From Pseudacidovorax sp. NFM-22 (GTDB lineage Bacteria > Pseudomonadota > Gammaproteobacteria > Burkholderiales > Burkholderiaceae_C), in NCBI RefSeq assembly GCF_021401245.1, contig NZ_JACBFY010000006.1, positions 62,001 through 126,000 of the forward strand: a stretch of 64,000 nt of DNA, in the 5' to 3' direction. Positions 17,274-25,432 of the stretch are shown here, piece after piece (the stretch's first letter is position 1; each line of letters begins with the position of its first letter). The position numbers and the translations under genes are program-made. The notes beneath the pieces were generated by a model. It was not told where the DNA came from. It was given only the letters and a program-made list of their open reading frames with translations, and made no database searches.

Positions 17274-18302
17274 TCAGGCCTTGAGCTTGCGGTCGGCGGC
17301 CGCGGGCAGGAAGCGGTCGGTCCAGATGTCGGCCACGGTGGGCGAGCCCTTCAGGCCGAAGGCGGCGACGGTCTCGTCGATGGTGGCCTGCAGGCGCTCG
17401 GGCGTCGCGGCGCCCCAGCCGTGGGCCATCGTACCGGGCGTCCTCATGCTGCCGTCGACGATCAGCTGCAGCCGCTCGTGCTCGATGGCCTCGTTGGCCA
17501 GCGGCTCGCGGGCCTTGATGGCGGCGGCGCCGGCCTTGGTGTCGGCCATGGCCTCGATCCAGCCGCGCGTGGTGGCCTTGACGAAGGCCTTCATGGCCTC
17601 GGCGTTCTCCATGCTCTTCGCGTTGGCGACCAGGCCGTTGCCGTACGACTTCATGCCGTAGTCGGAGAAGCGGAACGCCGTGATCTGCTCCGGCCCCATG
17701 CCGCGCAGCTTGAGGTTGAGCAGGCCGGTGAAGTAGAAGTAGCCCGCGCCATCGAAGTCGCCCTTGACGAAGCGGGTGTCGCCGATGTCGGGTGCCACGT
17801 TCTCCCACTTCACGCTGGCCGGATCGAAGCCCTGGGCCTTGGCGAAGACGGGGAACAGCTTGCGCGAGGCGTTGAAGGGCTGGCCCAGCAGCGTCTTGCC
17901 CGCCAGGTCGGTGGGCTTCTTGATGGGGCCGTCCTTGCGCACGAGGATGGCGTTGGGGTTCAGGTCGTACTGGATGGCCACGGCCTTGAGGCCGGCCGTG
18001 GGGTTGTTGACGTCGAACTCGACCATGGTCGCCAGGTCGGCCGAGGCGCAGTCGTAGGCGCCGCTGCCCACCAGGCTGATGGCGGCGGCCGAGCCGTTGC
18101 CGGTGTCGATGGCGACGTCCAGTCCGGCGTCCTTGTAGTAGCCGCGCTGCTGCGCCAGCAGGAAGCCGGCGGCCGTGGCCTCGACCTTCCAGCCCAGGTT
18201 GAACTTGAACTTCTGCAGGGAACCCTGGGCCCGCACGAAGGGCGTGGCGGCAAGCAGGGTGGCGGCGCCCGAGGCGGCCAGGAGGGAGCGGCGGTGCAGC
18301 AT
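17274..18302 (-). CDS. ABC transporter substrate-binding protein, NMT1/SsuA-like, orphan
   Basis: A 342-aa periplasmic receptor. Signal peptide MLHRRSLLAASGAATLLAAT with cleavage near FVRAQG (about 26). The mature part begins FKFNLGWKVEATAAGF, typical of the NMT1/THI5 and SsuA/TauA receptors for pyrimidine precursors, sulfonates or similar. It is clearly paralogous to the receptor at 35971 (shared pattern SGAYD..ADLA.MEF..NNP), but has no permease or ATPase beside it. It is followed by the oxygenase at 16294, suggesting uptake then oxidation of one compound. The start is the ATG before the signal peptide. Confidence 0.87.
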   Translation of the reverse strand: MLHRRSLLAASGAATLLAATPFVRAQGSLQKFKFNLGWKVEATAAGFLLAQQRGYYKDAGLDVAIDTGNGSAAAISLVGSGAYDCASADLATMVEFDVNNPTAGLKAVAIQYDLNPNAILVRKDGPIKKPTDLAGKTLLGQPFNASRKLFPVFAKAQGFDPASVKWENVAPDIGDTRFVKGDFDGAGYFYFTGLLNLKLRGMGPEQITAFRFSDYGMKSYGNGLVANAKSMENAEAMKAFVKATTRGWIEAMADTKAGAAAIKAREPLANEAIEHERLQLIVDGSMRTPGTMAHGWGAATPERLQATIDETVAAFGLKGSPTVADIWTDRFLPAAADRKLKA

Positions 18303-18398
18303 GGTGCGGTCTTCGAAAGGATGCGTTGGAAAGCCTCGCGGGCCATGGGCCAGACGCGGGGATGCCAGAGCAATTTCCGGGCGGCTCCGGGTGGGGCC

Positions 18399-18415
18399 GC
18401 TGAACGCTTCTACTC
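18399..18415 (-). promoter_or_regulatory. 17-bp motif upstream of the receptor gene
   Basis: Read on the minus strand this is GAGTAGAAGCGTTCAGC, about 97 bp upstream of the receptor ATG. An exact copy reading toward the divergent oxygenase is at 18643-18659. Each gene thus has the motif in the same orientation relative to itself, as expected for a shared operator or promoter element. Confidence 0.55.
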
Positions 18416-18642
18416 CTGCAAGGGTTTCAGCACGATCCATGCCGCGCGCGTCGCAATGCCTGCGCGCCCGCGCCGGCTGGGCTTGACTCATTAGCGCTCG
18501 CGTGTGGTGCAGGTATGGCAACGCGCGCACCGCCCTGGTTGGTCGCGCCCCGGCTTGGCGCAAGAGACCCTTGGTCGATCTCGGAAAGCGCACAAAACGC
18601 TTGCCGCGCCCCGGGGTGCGCCGCCCATAATCGCGGCCCAAA

Positions 18643-18659
18643 GAGTAGAAGCGTTCAGC
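18643..18659 (+). promoter_or_regulatory. 17-bp motif upstream of the divergent oxygenase
   Basis: GAGTAGAAGCGTTCAGC, identical to the minus-strand copy at 18399-18415. A -10-like CATAAT at 18626-18631 lies just before it, so the motif may overlap the transcription start. The rest of the 531-bp gap between receptor and oxygenase (18303-18833) holds nothing else I recognise. Confidence 0.55.
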
Positions 18660-18833
18660 AACGCCCGCCTGCCGCACCGGCAGGTGTCAGCGGCCCGGGA
18701 ATTGCTCTTGACGTCCTGCCCACGTGCACCGTGGCGCGGCGCGATCAGGATGCAACAGCAGCCCGAAGCCCGCCCTCCATGGTCTCCGACGGACGGACAT
18801 CTTTCCTTCCACCCACTCACGGAGAGCCCCACC

Positions 18834-19838
18834 ATGACCGCCATCGCCACCACCGCCCCCGACTTCGCCCTTGCCGAGCTTGAAAAGGAATCGCGCATGG
18901 GCGCGATGGGCTCCGAGACCAACACCCGCGAAGTCCGCCGCATCAGCCTGGCCGACTTCGACGCCCGCCGCGCCGAGATCGCCGACCAGCTGTGGGACGC
19001 CGCCGTCGACGTCGGCTTCTTCCAGCTGGTGGACCACGGCATCGACTTGGCCGACATCCGCGCCGCCTTTGCCGAAGCCGAACGCTTCTTCGCGCTGCCC
19101 GATGCGGTGAAGGCCCAGTACCCGCTGGCCAACAACGCCGGCTGGGAAAGCAAGGCCCAGGTGCGGCCGTCGACCGGCACCGCCGACCAGAAGGAGAGCT
19201 ACCAGATCACGCTGCCGCTGATGGGCCCGCTCTTTCCGACCGAGGCGGAGCTGCCCGGCTTCAAGGCCGCCATGCTGGCCTTCGAGCAGAAGAGCTGGGA
19301 GATCGGCATGAAGGTGCTGTCCTGCTTCGCGCTCAAGCTGGGCTTCGACACCGAGTTCTTCACGCGCGCCCACGACAAGTCCAGCGCCGAGTACCAGAGC
19401 ACGCTGCGCCTGCTGCACTACTACGCCATCCCGCCCGAGGCGCAGGCGAACCTGGACCTCTGGCGCGCCGGTGCGCATACCGACTTCGACTGCCTGACGA
19501 TCCTGTATCAGCGCCAGGGCCAGGGTGGGCTGCAGGTGTGCCCGGGCAAGGAATTCGAGAAGCAGGAGTGGACTTCCATCCCACCCGATGAGGACGTCAT
19601 CACCTGCAACATCGGCGACATGCTCATGCGCTGGAGCGACGACCAGCTGCCCAGCAACTTCCACCGCGTGCGCAACCCGCTGCCGGGCGAGTACATGGGC
19701 CCGCGCTACAGCATCGCCTTCTTCTGCCAGGCCAACCGCGACGCGCTGATCGAATCGCCCTCTGGCAAGTACCCGTCCATCACGGCGGGCGACTATCTCA
19801 AGCAGCGGATTGCGGCGAACTTCGGCAAGAAGTACTGA
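18834..19838 (+). CDS. Isopenicillin-N-synthase-family Fe(II)/2-oxoglutarate oxygenase
   Basis: A 334-aa oxygenase. Iron ligands are His215 and Asp217 (RAGAHTDFDC) and His277 (NFHRVRN); Arg291 and Ser293 (RYSIAFF) fit 2-oxoglutarate binding. The N-terminal half contains AAVDVGFFQLVDHGID, the family fold entry. ATG 18834 follows GGAGAGCCCC; upstream in-frame sequence has no family match. It is divergent from the orphan receptor/oxygenase pair and shares an upstream 17-bp motif with it, so the three genes may serve one pathway. Substrate unknown. Confidence 0.87.
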   Translation: MTAIATTAPDFALAELEKESRMGAMGSETNTREVRRISLADFDARRAEIADQLWDAAVDVGFFQLVDHGIDLADIRAAFAEAERFFALPDAVKAQYPLANNAGWESKAQVRPSTGTADQKESYQITLPLMGPLFPTEAELPGFKAAMLAFEQKSWEIGMKVLSCFALKLGFDTEFFTRAHDKSSAEYQSTLRLLHYYAIPPEAQANLDLWRAGAHTDFDCLTILYQRQGQGGLQVCPGKEFEKQEWTSIPPDEDVITCNIGDMLMRWSDDQLPSNFHRVRNPLPGEYMGPRYSIAFFCQANRDALIESPSGKYPSITAGDYLKQRIAANFGKKY

Positions 19839-19906
19839 GCCTCGGGGCGTGGGCCTGGGGCCCAACGCCAGTCAGCGAGCCAAAGACCGTTTGGGCTGAT
19901 CGAAAG

Positions 19907-19930
19907 CCGTTCGGGCTGAGCCTGTCGAAG
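19907..19930 (+). repeat. REP-like element, copy 3
   Basis: Starts CCGTTCGGGCTGAGCC and ends TGTCGAAG, same family as 11329-11352. A decayed partial copy (CCGTTTGGGCTGATCGAAAG) precedes it at 19888-19907. It is in the 211-bp gap after the oxygenase. Confidence 0.75.
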
Positions 19931-19953
19931 CCGGGCACGCGCCTGGCAAAGCC

Positions 19954-19977
19954 CTTCGACAAGCTCAGGGCGAACGG
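19954..19977 (-). repeat. REP-like element, copy 4 (inverted)
   Basis: Begins CTTCGACAAGCTCAGG and ends GCGAACGG, inverted partner of 19907-19930 with a 23-bp spacer. The pair can form a long hairpin between the convergent oxygenase and GntR genes and may act as a bidirectional transcription stop. Confidence 0.75.
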
Positions 19978-19993
19978 CTCAACTGACGTGCCT

Positions 19994-20035
19994 GGGCAAC
20001 GGGCAACGGGCAACGGGCAACGTGCAACGTGCAAC
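19994..20035. repeat. Heptanucleotide tandem repeat (GGGCAAC x4, GTGCAAC x2)
   Basis: Four exact GGGCAAC units (19994-20021) followed by two GTGCAAC units (20022-20035) lie 14 bp past the stop of the GntR gene. Seven-base units of related composition recur upstream of the DUF2272 gene at 29094. Confidence 0.9.
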
Positions 20036-20049
20036 GGGCAGGCTTGCGC

Positions 20050-20739
20050 TCAGGCCAGCACGTAGTCCGGGTACTGCCGGCAGATTTCGTCCACCGCGCT
20101 GAGCGTGCCCGACAGGTGCGTGCGCAGCGCCTGCTGTGCGGCGGCCGGGTCGCCGGCCTCGATGGCGCGCACGATGGCGCGGTGGTCGCGCAGGATCGAC
20201 TCGGTCTTGCCCGCCGTGGGCAGGTGCAGCCGCCGCAGCCGGTCCACATGGCCCGAGGCCTTGTTGACCAGCGTCCACAGGTCGGGCACCTCGGCCGCCT
20301 CGTACATCAGGCGGTGGAAGTCGCGGTCGGCGTCCACGAAGTCGCCGTAGCGCTGGGCCTTGGCCAGGGCCGACTGCTGCGTCAGCGTGGCCTTCAGCCG
20401 CGCCAGAAGATCGGGCGGCGCGCTCGTCGCCAGCTGGTGCACCAGCTCCAGCTCCAGCGAGCGGCGAAGGAAGTGCGCCTGCCGCGCGGCCGCGATGTCG
20501 ATGCGGCTGACCAGCGTGGCGTGCTGCGGAAACACGTCCACCAGCCCTTCCTCGGCCAGGCGCAGCAGGGCCTCGCGCACCGGCGTCTGGCTCACGCCGA
20601 AATGGTCGGCCAGCTCCTGGCGCGCGAGCACCGAGCCGGGGGGGAGGTCGAGCGCGAGGATCGCGCCGCGCAGCGTTTCGAGCACCTGCGGCGCGGCCAG
20701 GCGCGTGCGGTCGAGTCGGGTCCTGGACAGGGGAGCCAT
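20050..20739 (-). CDS. GntR-family transcriptional regulator (FCD type)
   Basis: A 229-aa regulator. A winged-helix domain occupies residues 10-75, with recognition segment ELADHFGVSQTPVREALLRL, followed by an all-helical FCD ligand domain with metal-site residues in DADRDFHRLMYEAA and DHRAIVRAIEAGD. FadR-subfamily members of this kind usually sense an organic or sugar acid and repress the adjacent catabolic operon. It is divergent from the dehydratase operon, with a perfect 16-bp palindrome between them (20766-20781), so it very likely controls that operon and itself. Confidence 0.9.
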   Translation of the reverse strand: MAPLSRTRLDRTRLAAPQVLETLRGAILALDLPPGSVLARQELADHFGVSQTPVREALLRLAEEGLVDVFPQHATLVSRIDIAAARQAHFLRRSLELELVHQLATSAPPDLLARLKATLTQQSALAKAQRYGDFVDADRDFHRLMYEAAEVPDLWTLVNKASGHVDRLRRLHLPTAGKTESILRDHRAIVRAIEAGDPAAAQQALRTHLSGTLSAVDEICRQYPDYVLA

Positions 20740-20759
20740 CAGCGCCCGGATTCTGGCAT

Positions 20760-20788
20760 TTGACGCACTAATATATTAGTGTTTCAAT
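20760..20788 (+). promoter_or_regulatory. Promoter of the sugar-acid operon with GntR operator in its spacer
   Basis: A -35 TTGACG (20760-20765) and a -10-like TTCAAT (20783-20788) are 17 bp apart. The spacer is filled by the perfect palindrome CACTAATATATTAGTG (20766-20781). A protein bound there would block RNA polymerase. The divergent GntR gene is the obvious candidate. Only four of six -10 positions match consensus. Confidence 0.65.
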
Positions 20789-20842
20789 GCGCCTCGACCG
20801 CCGGATCGACGAACACCGGCGGCATCGGAGACACGCCCCTTC

Positions 20843-22573
20843 ATGACCCGCCGCACCCCCGAGAGCCTGCGCAGCGCGCGCTGGTTCGCCCCTGACGACT
20901 TCCGCTCCTTCGGCCACCGCTCGCGCGTGCTGCAGATGGGCTATGGCTACGAGGACTGGATGGGCAAGCCCGTCATCGCCATCGTCAACACCTGGAGCGA
21001 TGCCAACCAGTGCCACAGCCACTTCAAGCAGCGGGTGGAGGACGTCAAGCGCGGCATCCTGCAGGCCGGCGGCTGGCCGCTGGAGCTGCCGGCCATCTCG
21101 CTGTCGGAGAGCATGGTCAAGCCCACCTCCATGCTCTACCGCAACTTCCTGGCCATGGAGACCGAGGAGCTGCTGCGCAGCCATCCGGTGGACGGCGCCG
21201 TGCTCATGGGCGGTTGCGACAAGACCACGCCCGGCCTGGTGATGGGCGCCACCAGCATGGGCCTGCCCTTCATCTACCTGCCGGCCGGCCCCATGCTGCG
21301 CGGCAACTGGAAGGGCCGCGTGCTGGGCTCCGGCTCCGACGCCTTCAAGTACTGGGACGAGCGCCGCGCCGGCCGCCTGGACGAGACCGCCTGGCGCGAG
21401 ATGGAGGCCGGCATCGCCCGCAGCCACGGCACCTGCATGACCATGGGCACGGCCGCCACCATGATGGGCATCGCCGAGGCCGTGGGCCTGACGCTGCCGG
21501 GCGCGAGCAGCATTCCGGCCGCCGATGCCAACCACATCCGCATGAGCGCCGACTGCGGCCGCCGCATCGTCGAGATGGTGTGGGACGACCTCACGCCCGC
21601 GCGCCTGCTCAGCCGCGCCAGCTTCGAGAACGGCATCGCCTGTGCCATGGCCATGGGCTGCTCGACCAACGCCATCATCCATCTGATCGCCATGTCGCGC
21701 CGCGCCGGCCACCCGGTGAGCCTGGAGGACTTCGACGCCGCCAGCCGCCGCGTGCCGGTGATCGCCAACATCCGGCCCAGCGGCGATGCCTACCTGATGG
21801 AGGACTTCTATTACGCCGGAGGCCTGCGCGCCCTCTTGGAGGCGATCCGCGGCCACCTGCAGACCGAGGCGCTCACCGTCAACGGCCGCACGCTGGGCGA
21901 GAACATCGCCGGTGCCGAGGTGCACCACGCGGACGTGATCCGGCCGCTGGACAACCCCATCTATGCCGAGGGCGCGCTGGCCGTGCTGCGCGGCAACCTG
22001 GCGCCCGATGGCGTGGTCATCAAGCCCAGCGCCTGCGCGCCGCACCTGCTGCAGCACACCGGCCGCGCGCTGGTGTTCGACGACTATCCCTCGCTCAAGA
22101 AGGCGGTGGAAGACCCGGCGCTGGACGTCACCGGCGAGGACATCCTGGTGCTGCGCAACGCCGGCCCGCGCGGCGCCGGCATGCCCGAATGGGGCATGCT
22201 GCCCATCCCCACCAAGCTGCTGCGCCAGGGCGTGAGCGACATGCTGCGGCTGTCGGATGCGCGCATGAGCGGCACCAGCTACGGCGGCTGCCTGCTGCAC
22301 TGTTCGCCTGAGGCGGCGGTCGGCGGCCCGCTGGCACTGGTGCAGACCGGCGACCGCATCAGCGTGGACGTGCCTGCGCGCCGCATCCACCTGCATGTGG
22401 ACGACGAGGAACTCGCCCGCCGCCGCGCCGCCTGGGCCCCGCCGCCGGCGCGCTACGAGCGCGGCTATGGCTGGATGTTCGGCCGCCACATCAAGCAGGC
22501 CCACGAGGGCTGCGACTTCGACTTCCTCGAGACCAGCTTCGGCCGGCCCGTGCCGGAGCCGGACATCTTCTGA
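20843..22573 (+). CDS. IlvD/EDD-family sugar-acid dehydratase, L-arabinonate dehydratase-like
   Basis: A 576-aa Fe-S dehydratase that removes water from an aldonic acid to give a 2-keto-3-deoxy acid. Cluster cysteines fall at 57 (DANQCHSH), 125 (GGCDKTTPG) and 198 (SHGTCMTMG), the spacing of the [2Fe-2S] L-arabinonate dehydratase branch, and the late MSGTSYGG supplies the catalytic serine region. Sequence and length fit L-arabinonate dehydratase better than IlvD or Edd, but related pentonates, fuconate or xylonate are possible substrates. First gene of the GntR-controlled operon; GGAG lies 14 bp before the ATG. Confidence 0.85.
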   Translation: MTRRTPESLRSARWFAPDDFRSFGHRSRVLQMGYGYEDWMGKPVIAIVNTWSDANQCHSHFKQRVEDVKRGILQAGGWPLELPAISLSESMVKPTSMLYRNFLAMETEELLRSHPVDGAVLMGGCDKTTPGLVMGATSMGLPFIYLPAGPMLRGNWKGRVLGSGSDAFKYWDERRAGRLDETAWREMEAGIARSHGTCMTMGTAATMMGIAEAVGLTLPGASSIPAADANHIRMSADCGRRIVEMVWDDLTPARLLSRASFENGIACAMAMGCSTNAIIHLIAMSRRAGHPVSLEDFDAASRRVPVIANIRPSGDAYLMEDFYYAGGLRALLEAIRGHLQTEALTVNGRTLGENIAGAEVHHADVIRPLDNPIYAEGALAVLRGNLAPDGVVIKPSACAPHLLQHTGRALVFDDYPSLKKAVEDPALDVTGEDILVLRNAGPRGAGMPEWGMLPIPTKLLRQGVSDMLRLSDARMSGTSYGGCLLHCSPEAAVGGPLALVQTGDRISVDVPARRIHLHVDDEELARRRAAWAPPPARYERGYGWMFGRHIKQAHEGCDFDFLETSFGRPVPEPDIF

Positions 22574-22647
22574 CGCCAACTGGGCGCGGATTGCAGCGCG
22601 CCCGTGCCTCCCGCACCGACTTCCTCTTCTTCCGACAGGAGCCCTCC

Positions 22648-23358
22648 GTGAAATACCAGACCCGCGCGCTGCTGATGAAGGTCAGCACCGCCACGCTGTG
22701 CACCGCGCTGTTCAAGCGCGGCCTGCGCCACCAGATGATCCAGGACGTGCGTCCGCTCAACCCCGGCCTGCCCAACATGGTGGGCGAGGCCTTCACGCTG
22801 CGCTACATGCCGGCGCGCGAGGACCGCAACCGCATCGACGTCTTCCTCGACCGCAACCATCCGCAGCGCCAGGCCGTGGAGCAGTGCCCGCCCGGCGCCG
22901 TGCTGGTGATCGACAGCCGCAAGGACGCGCGCGCCGCCTCGGCCGGCGGCATCCTGGTCGCGCGGCTGATGAAGCGCGGCGTCGCCGGCGTGGTCACCGA
23001 CGGCGGCTTTCGCGACAGCCCCGACATCGCGCGCTACGACATGCCGGCCTACCACCTGCGGCCCAGTGCCCCGACCAACCTGACGCTGCACGAGGCCATC
23101 GAGATCAACGGCCCCATCGGCTGCGGCGATGCCCCGGTGTTCCCGGGCGACGTGGTGGTGGGCGATGCCGAGGGTGTGGTTGTCATCCCGGCCCACCTGG
23201 CCGACGAGATCGCGGCCGAGGCCACCGAGATGACGGCCTTCGAGGATTTCGTGCAGGAGAAGGTGATGGAAGGCCGCTCCATCCTCGGCCTGTACCCGCC
23301 CACGGACGAGCAGAGCCGCAGCGACTTCGCCGCCTGGCGCGCCGAGCGCGGCCGCTGA
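22648..23358 (+). CDS. RraA-fold protein, probable class II aldolase
   Basis: A 236-aa protein of the RraA/HMG-aldolase fold. The GTG start is set by AGGAG at 22637-22641, 6 nt upstream; an earlier in-frame ATG has no ribosome site. The metal/substrate motif GGFRDSPD gives Arg122 and Asp123, conserved in 4-hydroxy-4-methyl-2-oxoglutarate and related pyruvate aldolases. Length exceeds RraA of E. coli (161 aa). In this operon, directly after a dehydratase, it may cleave the 2-keto-3-deoxy acid to pyruvate and an aldehyde; an RNase E regulator role is unlikely here. That assignment is inference from context. Confidence 0.75.
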   Translation: MKYQTRALLMKVSTATLCTALFKRGLRHQMIQDVRPLNPGLPNMVGEAFTLRYMPAREDRNRIDVFLDRNHPQRQAVEQCPPGAVLVIDSRKDARAASAGGILVARLMKRGVAGVVTDGGFRDSPDIARYDMPAYHLRPSAPTNLTLHEAIEINGPIGCGDAPVFPGDVVVGDAEGVVVIPAHLADEIAAEATEMTAFEDFVQEKVMEGRSILGLYPPTDEQSRSDFAAWRAERGR

Positions 23359-23402
23359 GCCCCGCAGGCCCGCACCCATCGAACAACAACGGAGACGACA
23401 CC

Positions 23403-24383
23403 ATGACCATCAACCGCCGCCAGGCCCTGCAGGCCGGCATCGCCCTAACTTTGCCCAGCCTGGCCTTTGCCCAGGGCGAATGGCCCACCGCCAAGCCCAT
23501 CACCTACGTGGTGCCCTTCACGCCGGGCGGCTCCACCGACATTGTCGGCCGCACCCTGGCACAGAAGCTGGGCGAGAGCCTCAAGCAGTCCGTGGTGGTG
23601 GACAACCGCCCCGGCCAGGCCGGCGGCATCGGCGCCGCCTACGTGGCCAAGGCCGCGCCCGATGGCTATACCCTCTTCGGCGGCACCATCAGCACGCATG
23701 CCATCAATGCCAGCCTGTACCGCAAGCTGCCCTACGACCCGGTGAAGGATTTCGAGCCGGTCTGCCTCACGGCCCGCCTGCCCAACGTGCTGATCGTGAA
23801 CACGCAGCTGGGCGTCAACTCGGTGGCCGAGCTGGTGGCACTGCTCAAGAAGGATCCGTCCAAGCGCAACTTCGCCTCGTCGGGCGCGGGCACTTCCACG
23901 CACCTGGCGGGCGAGATGTTCGCGGACGCCATCGGCGTCAAGTTGACCCACGTGCCCTACAAGGGCACGCCGCCGGCCATGACCGACGTGGCCGCGGGCC
24001 TGGTGCCCTTCATGTTCGACCAGGTGACGGCGGCCCTACCGCTGGTGCAGAGCGGCAAGCTCAAGCTGCTGGCCGTGACCACCGCCAAGCGCATCGCGCT
24101 GCAGCCCCAACTGCCCACCATGATCGAGGCCGGCCTGCCCGGCTTCGAGATGTCGTCCTGGCAGGCCGTGTATGCGCCCAAGGGCACGCCCAAGCCCATC
24201 GTGCAGCGCCTCAATGCCGAGATCGTGAAGGCCCTGCGCCAGCCCGACGTCAAGGACAAGCTCGAAGGCCAGCTGGCCATGGAGATCGTGGCGAGCTCGC
24301 CCGAGGAGCTGCGCGACTTCATGGCGCAGGAGATCCCGCGCTGGGCCGAGCTGGTGAAGAAGTCCGGCGCGACCGCCGACTGA
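23403..24383 (+). CDS. Bug-family periplasmic receptor (1 of 3)
   Basis: A 326-aa tripartite-tricarboxylate (TctC/Bug) receptor. Signal peptide MTINRRQALQAGIALTLPSL with cleavage near AFAQG. Family motifs: PITYVVPFTPGGSTDIVGR, VVVDNRPGQAGGIGA and YKGTPPAMTDVAAG; the second-domain loop contains PKGTPKPIVQRLN. It binds a carboxylate, sugar acid or similar for a TctAB-type permease, but no membrane subunit is encoded nearby. The ATG at 23403 follows GGAGACGAC and is 44 bp after the aldolase stop. Confidence 0.9.
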   Translation: MTINRRQALQAGIALTLPSLAFAQGEWPTAKPITYVVPFTPGGSTDIVGRTLAQKLGESLKQSVVVDNRPGQAGGIGAAYVAKAAPDGYTLFGGTISTHAINASLYRKLPYDPVKDFEPVCLTARLPNVLIVNTQLGVNSVAELVALLKKDPSKRNFASSGAGTSTHLAGEMFADAIGVKLTHVPYKGTPPAMTDVAAGLVPFMFDQVTAALPLVQSGKLKLLAVTTAKRIALQPQLPTMIEAGLPGFEMSSWQAVYAPKGTPKPIVQRLNAEIVKALRQPDVKDKLEGQLAMEIVASSPEELRDFMAQEIPRWAELVKKSGATAD

Positions 24384-24396
24384 AAGGGCGCGCGCC

Positions 24397-25368
24397 ATGC
24401 AACGCAGACACCTGCTCGGCGCCCTGGGCGCCAGCGCCGCCGCCTGGGCCCTGCCGGCCGCGGCGCAGACGGCCTTTCCCAGCCGCTCGCTGACCATCGT
24501 GGTGCCCGCCTCGCCGGGCGGTGCCATCGATCTGGCCGCCCGCCTGATCGGCCAGAAGCTCTCCGAGGCCTGGGGCCAGCCGGTGGTGGTGGACAACCGC
24601 GCCGGGGCCACCGGCATCATCGGCACCGACTTCGTGGCCAAGAGCCCGCCCGACGGCCACACGCTGGCGCTGGTGGCCAGCAGCCATGCCATCAACCCGA
24701 GCATGGTGCGCAAGCTGCCCTTCGACACGCTGCGCAGTTTCGAGCCCGTGGTGCTGACCCATGTGGTGCCGCTGGTGCTGGTGGTGGCGCCCAGCCTGCC
24801 GGTGCGCAGCGTGCAGGAGCTGGTCGCCTATGCCAAGGCGCGGCCGGGCCAACTGGCCTTCGCCTCCAGCGGCTCGGGCGGCGCGCCGCACTTCTCGGGC
24901 GAGCTGTTCAAGAGCATGGCGGGGCTGGACCTCACGCACATTCCCTACAAGGGCAGCACGCTGGCCCATCCGGACCTGATGAGCGGCCGCGTGGCGCTGA
25001 TGTTCGACACGCTGGCGGCGGTCAATGCCCAGGTCAAGGCCGGCAAGCTGCGCGCCCTGGCCGTGACCACGCCGCGGCGCGTGGCCATGCTGCCCGACGT
25101 GCCCACCATGGCCGAGGCGGGCCTGCCCGGCTACGAGACCAGCACCTGGGGCGGCCTGCTCGCGCCGGCCGGCACGCCGGCGGCGGCCATCGGCCGGCTG
25201 AACACCGAGGTCGACCGCATCCTGGCGCTGCCCGAGGTGCGCCAGCATTTCCAGAACGCCGGCATGGAGCCCGGCGGCGGCACGCCGCAGCAGTTCGGCG
25301 CCTTCATCGCCAGCGAGATGGCCAAGTGGGCGCAGGTGGCCCGCCAGGCCGGCATCCAGCCCGAATGA
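24397..25368 (+). CDS. Bug-family periplasmic receptor (2 of 3)
   Basis: A 323-aa receptor starting 13 bp after the previous one. Signal peptide MQRRHLLGALGASAAAWALP with cleavage near AAAQT. Typical segments: LTIVVPASPGGAIDLAARLI, PVVVDNRAGATGIIGTD, HIPYKGSTLAHPDL, and LLAPAGTPAAAIGRLN. The substrate-contact loop ASPGGAID differs from the TPGGSTD of the first receptor, suggesting a different or broadened ligand. No TctA/TctB genes accompany it. Confidence 0.9.
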   Translation: MQRRHLLGALGASAAAWALPAAAQTAFPSRSLTIVVPASPGGAIDLAARLIGQKLSEAWGQPVVVDNRAGATGIIGTDFVAKSPPDGHTLALVASSHAINPSMVRKLPFDTLRSFEPVVLTHVVPLVLVVAPSLPVRSVQELVAYAKARPGQLAFASSGSGGAPHFSGELFKSMAGLDLTHIPYKGSTLAHPDLMSGRVALMFDTLAAVNAQVKAGKLRALAVTTPRRVAMLPDVPTMAEAGLPGYETSTWGGLLAPAGTPAAAIGRLNTEVDRILALPEVRQHFQNAGMEPGGGTPQQFGAFIASEMAKWAQVARQAGIQPE

Positions 25369-25432
25369 GCGGCCGTGCGCCCTTGACGAACGCAGCCCGG
25401 CGACGGTCGCCCGGGCGCACTTTGCGAGAACC

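Noticed and set aside
22648-23358. RraA as regulator of RNase E
   Set aside because: The protein is about 75 residues longer than RraA and sits in a catabolic operon; an aldolase fits better.
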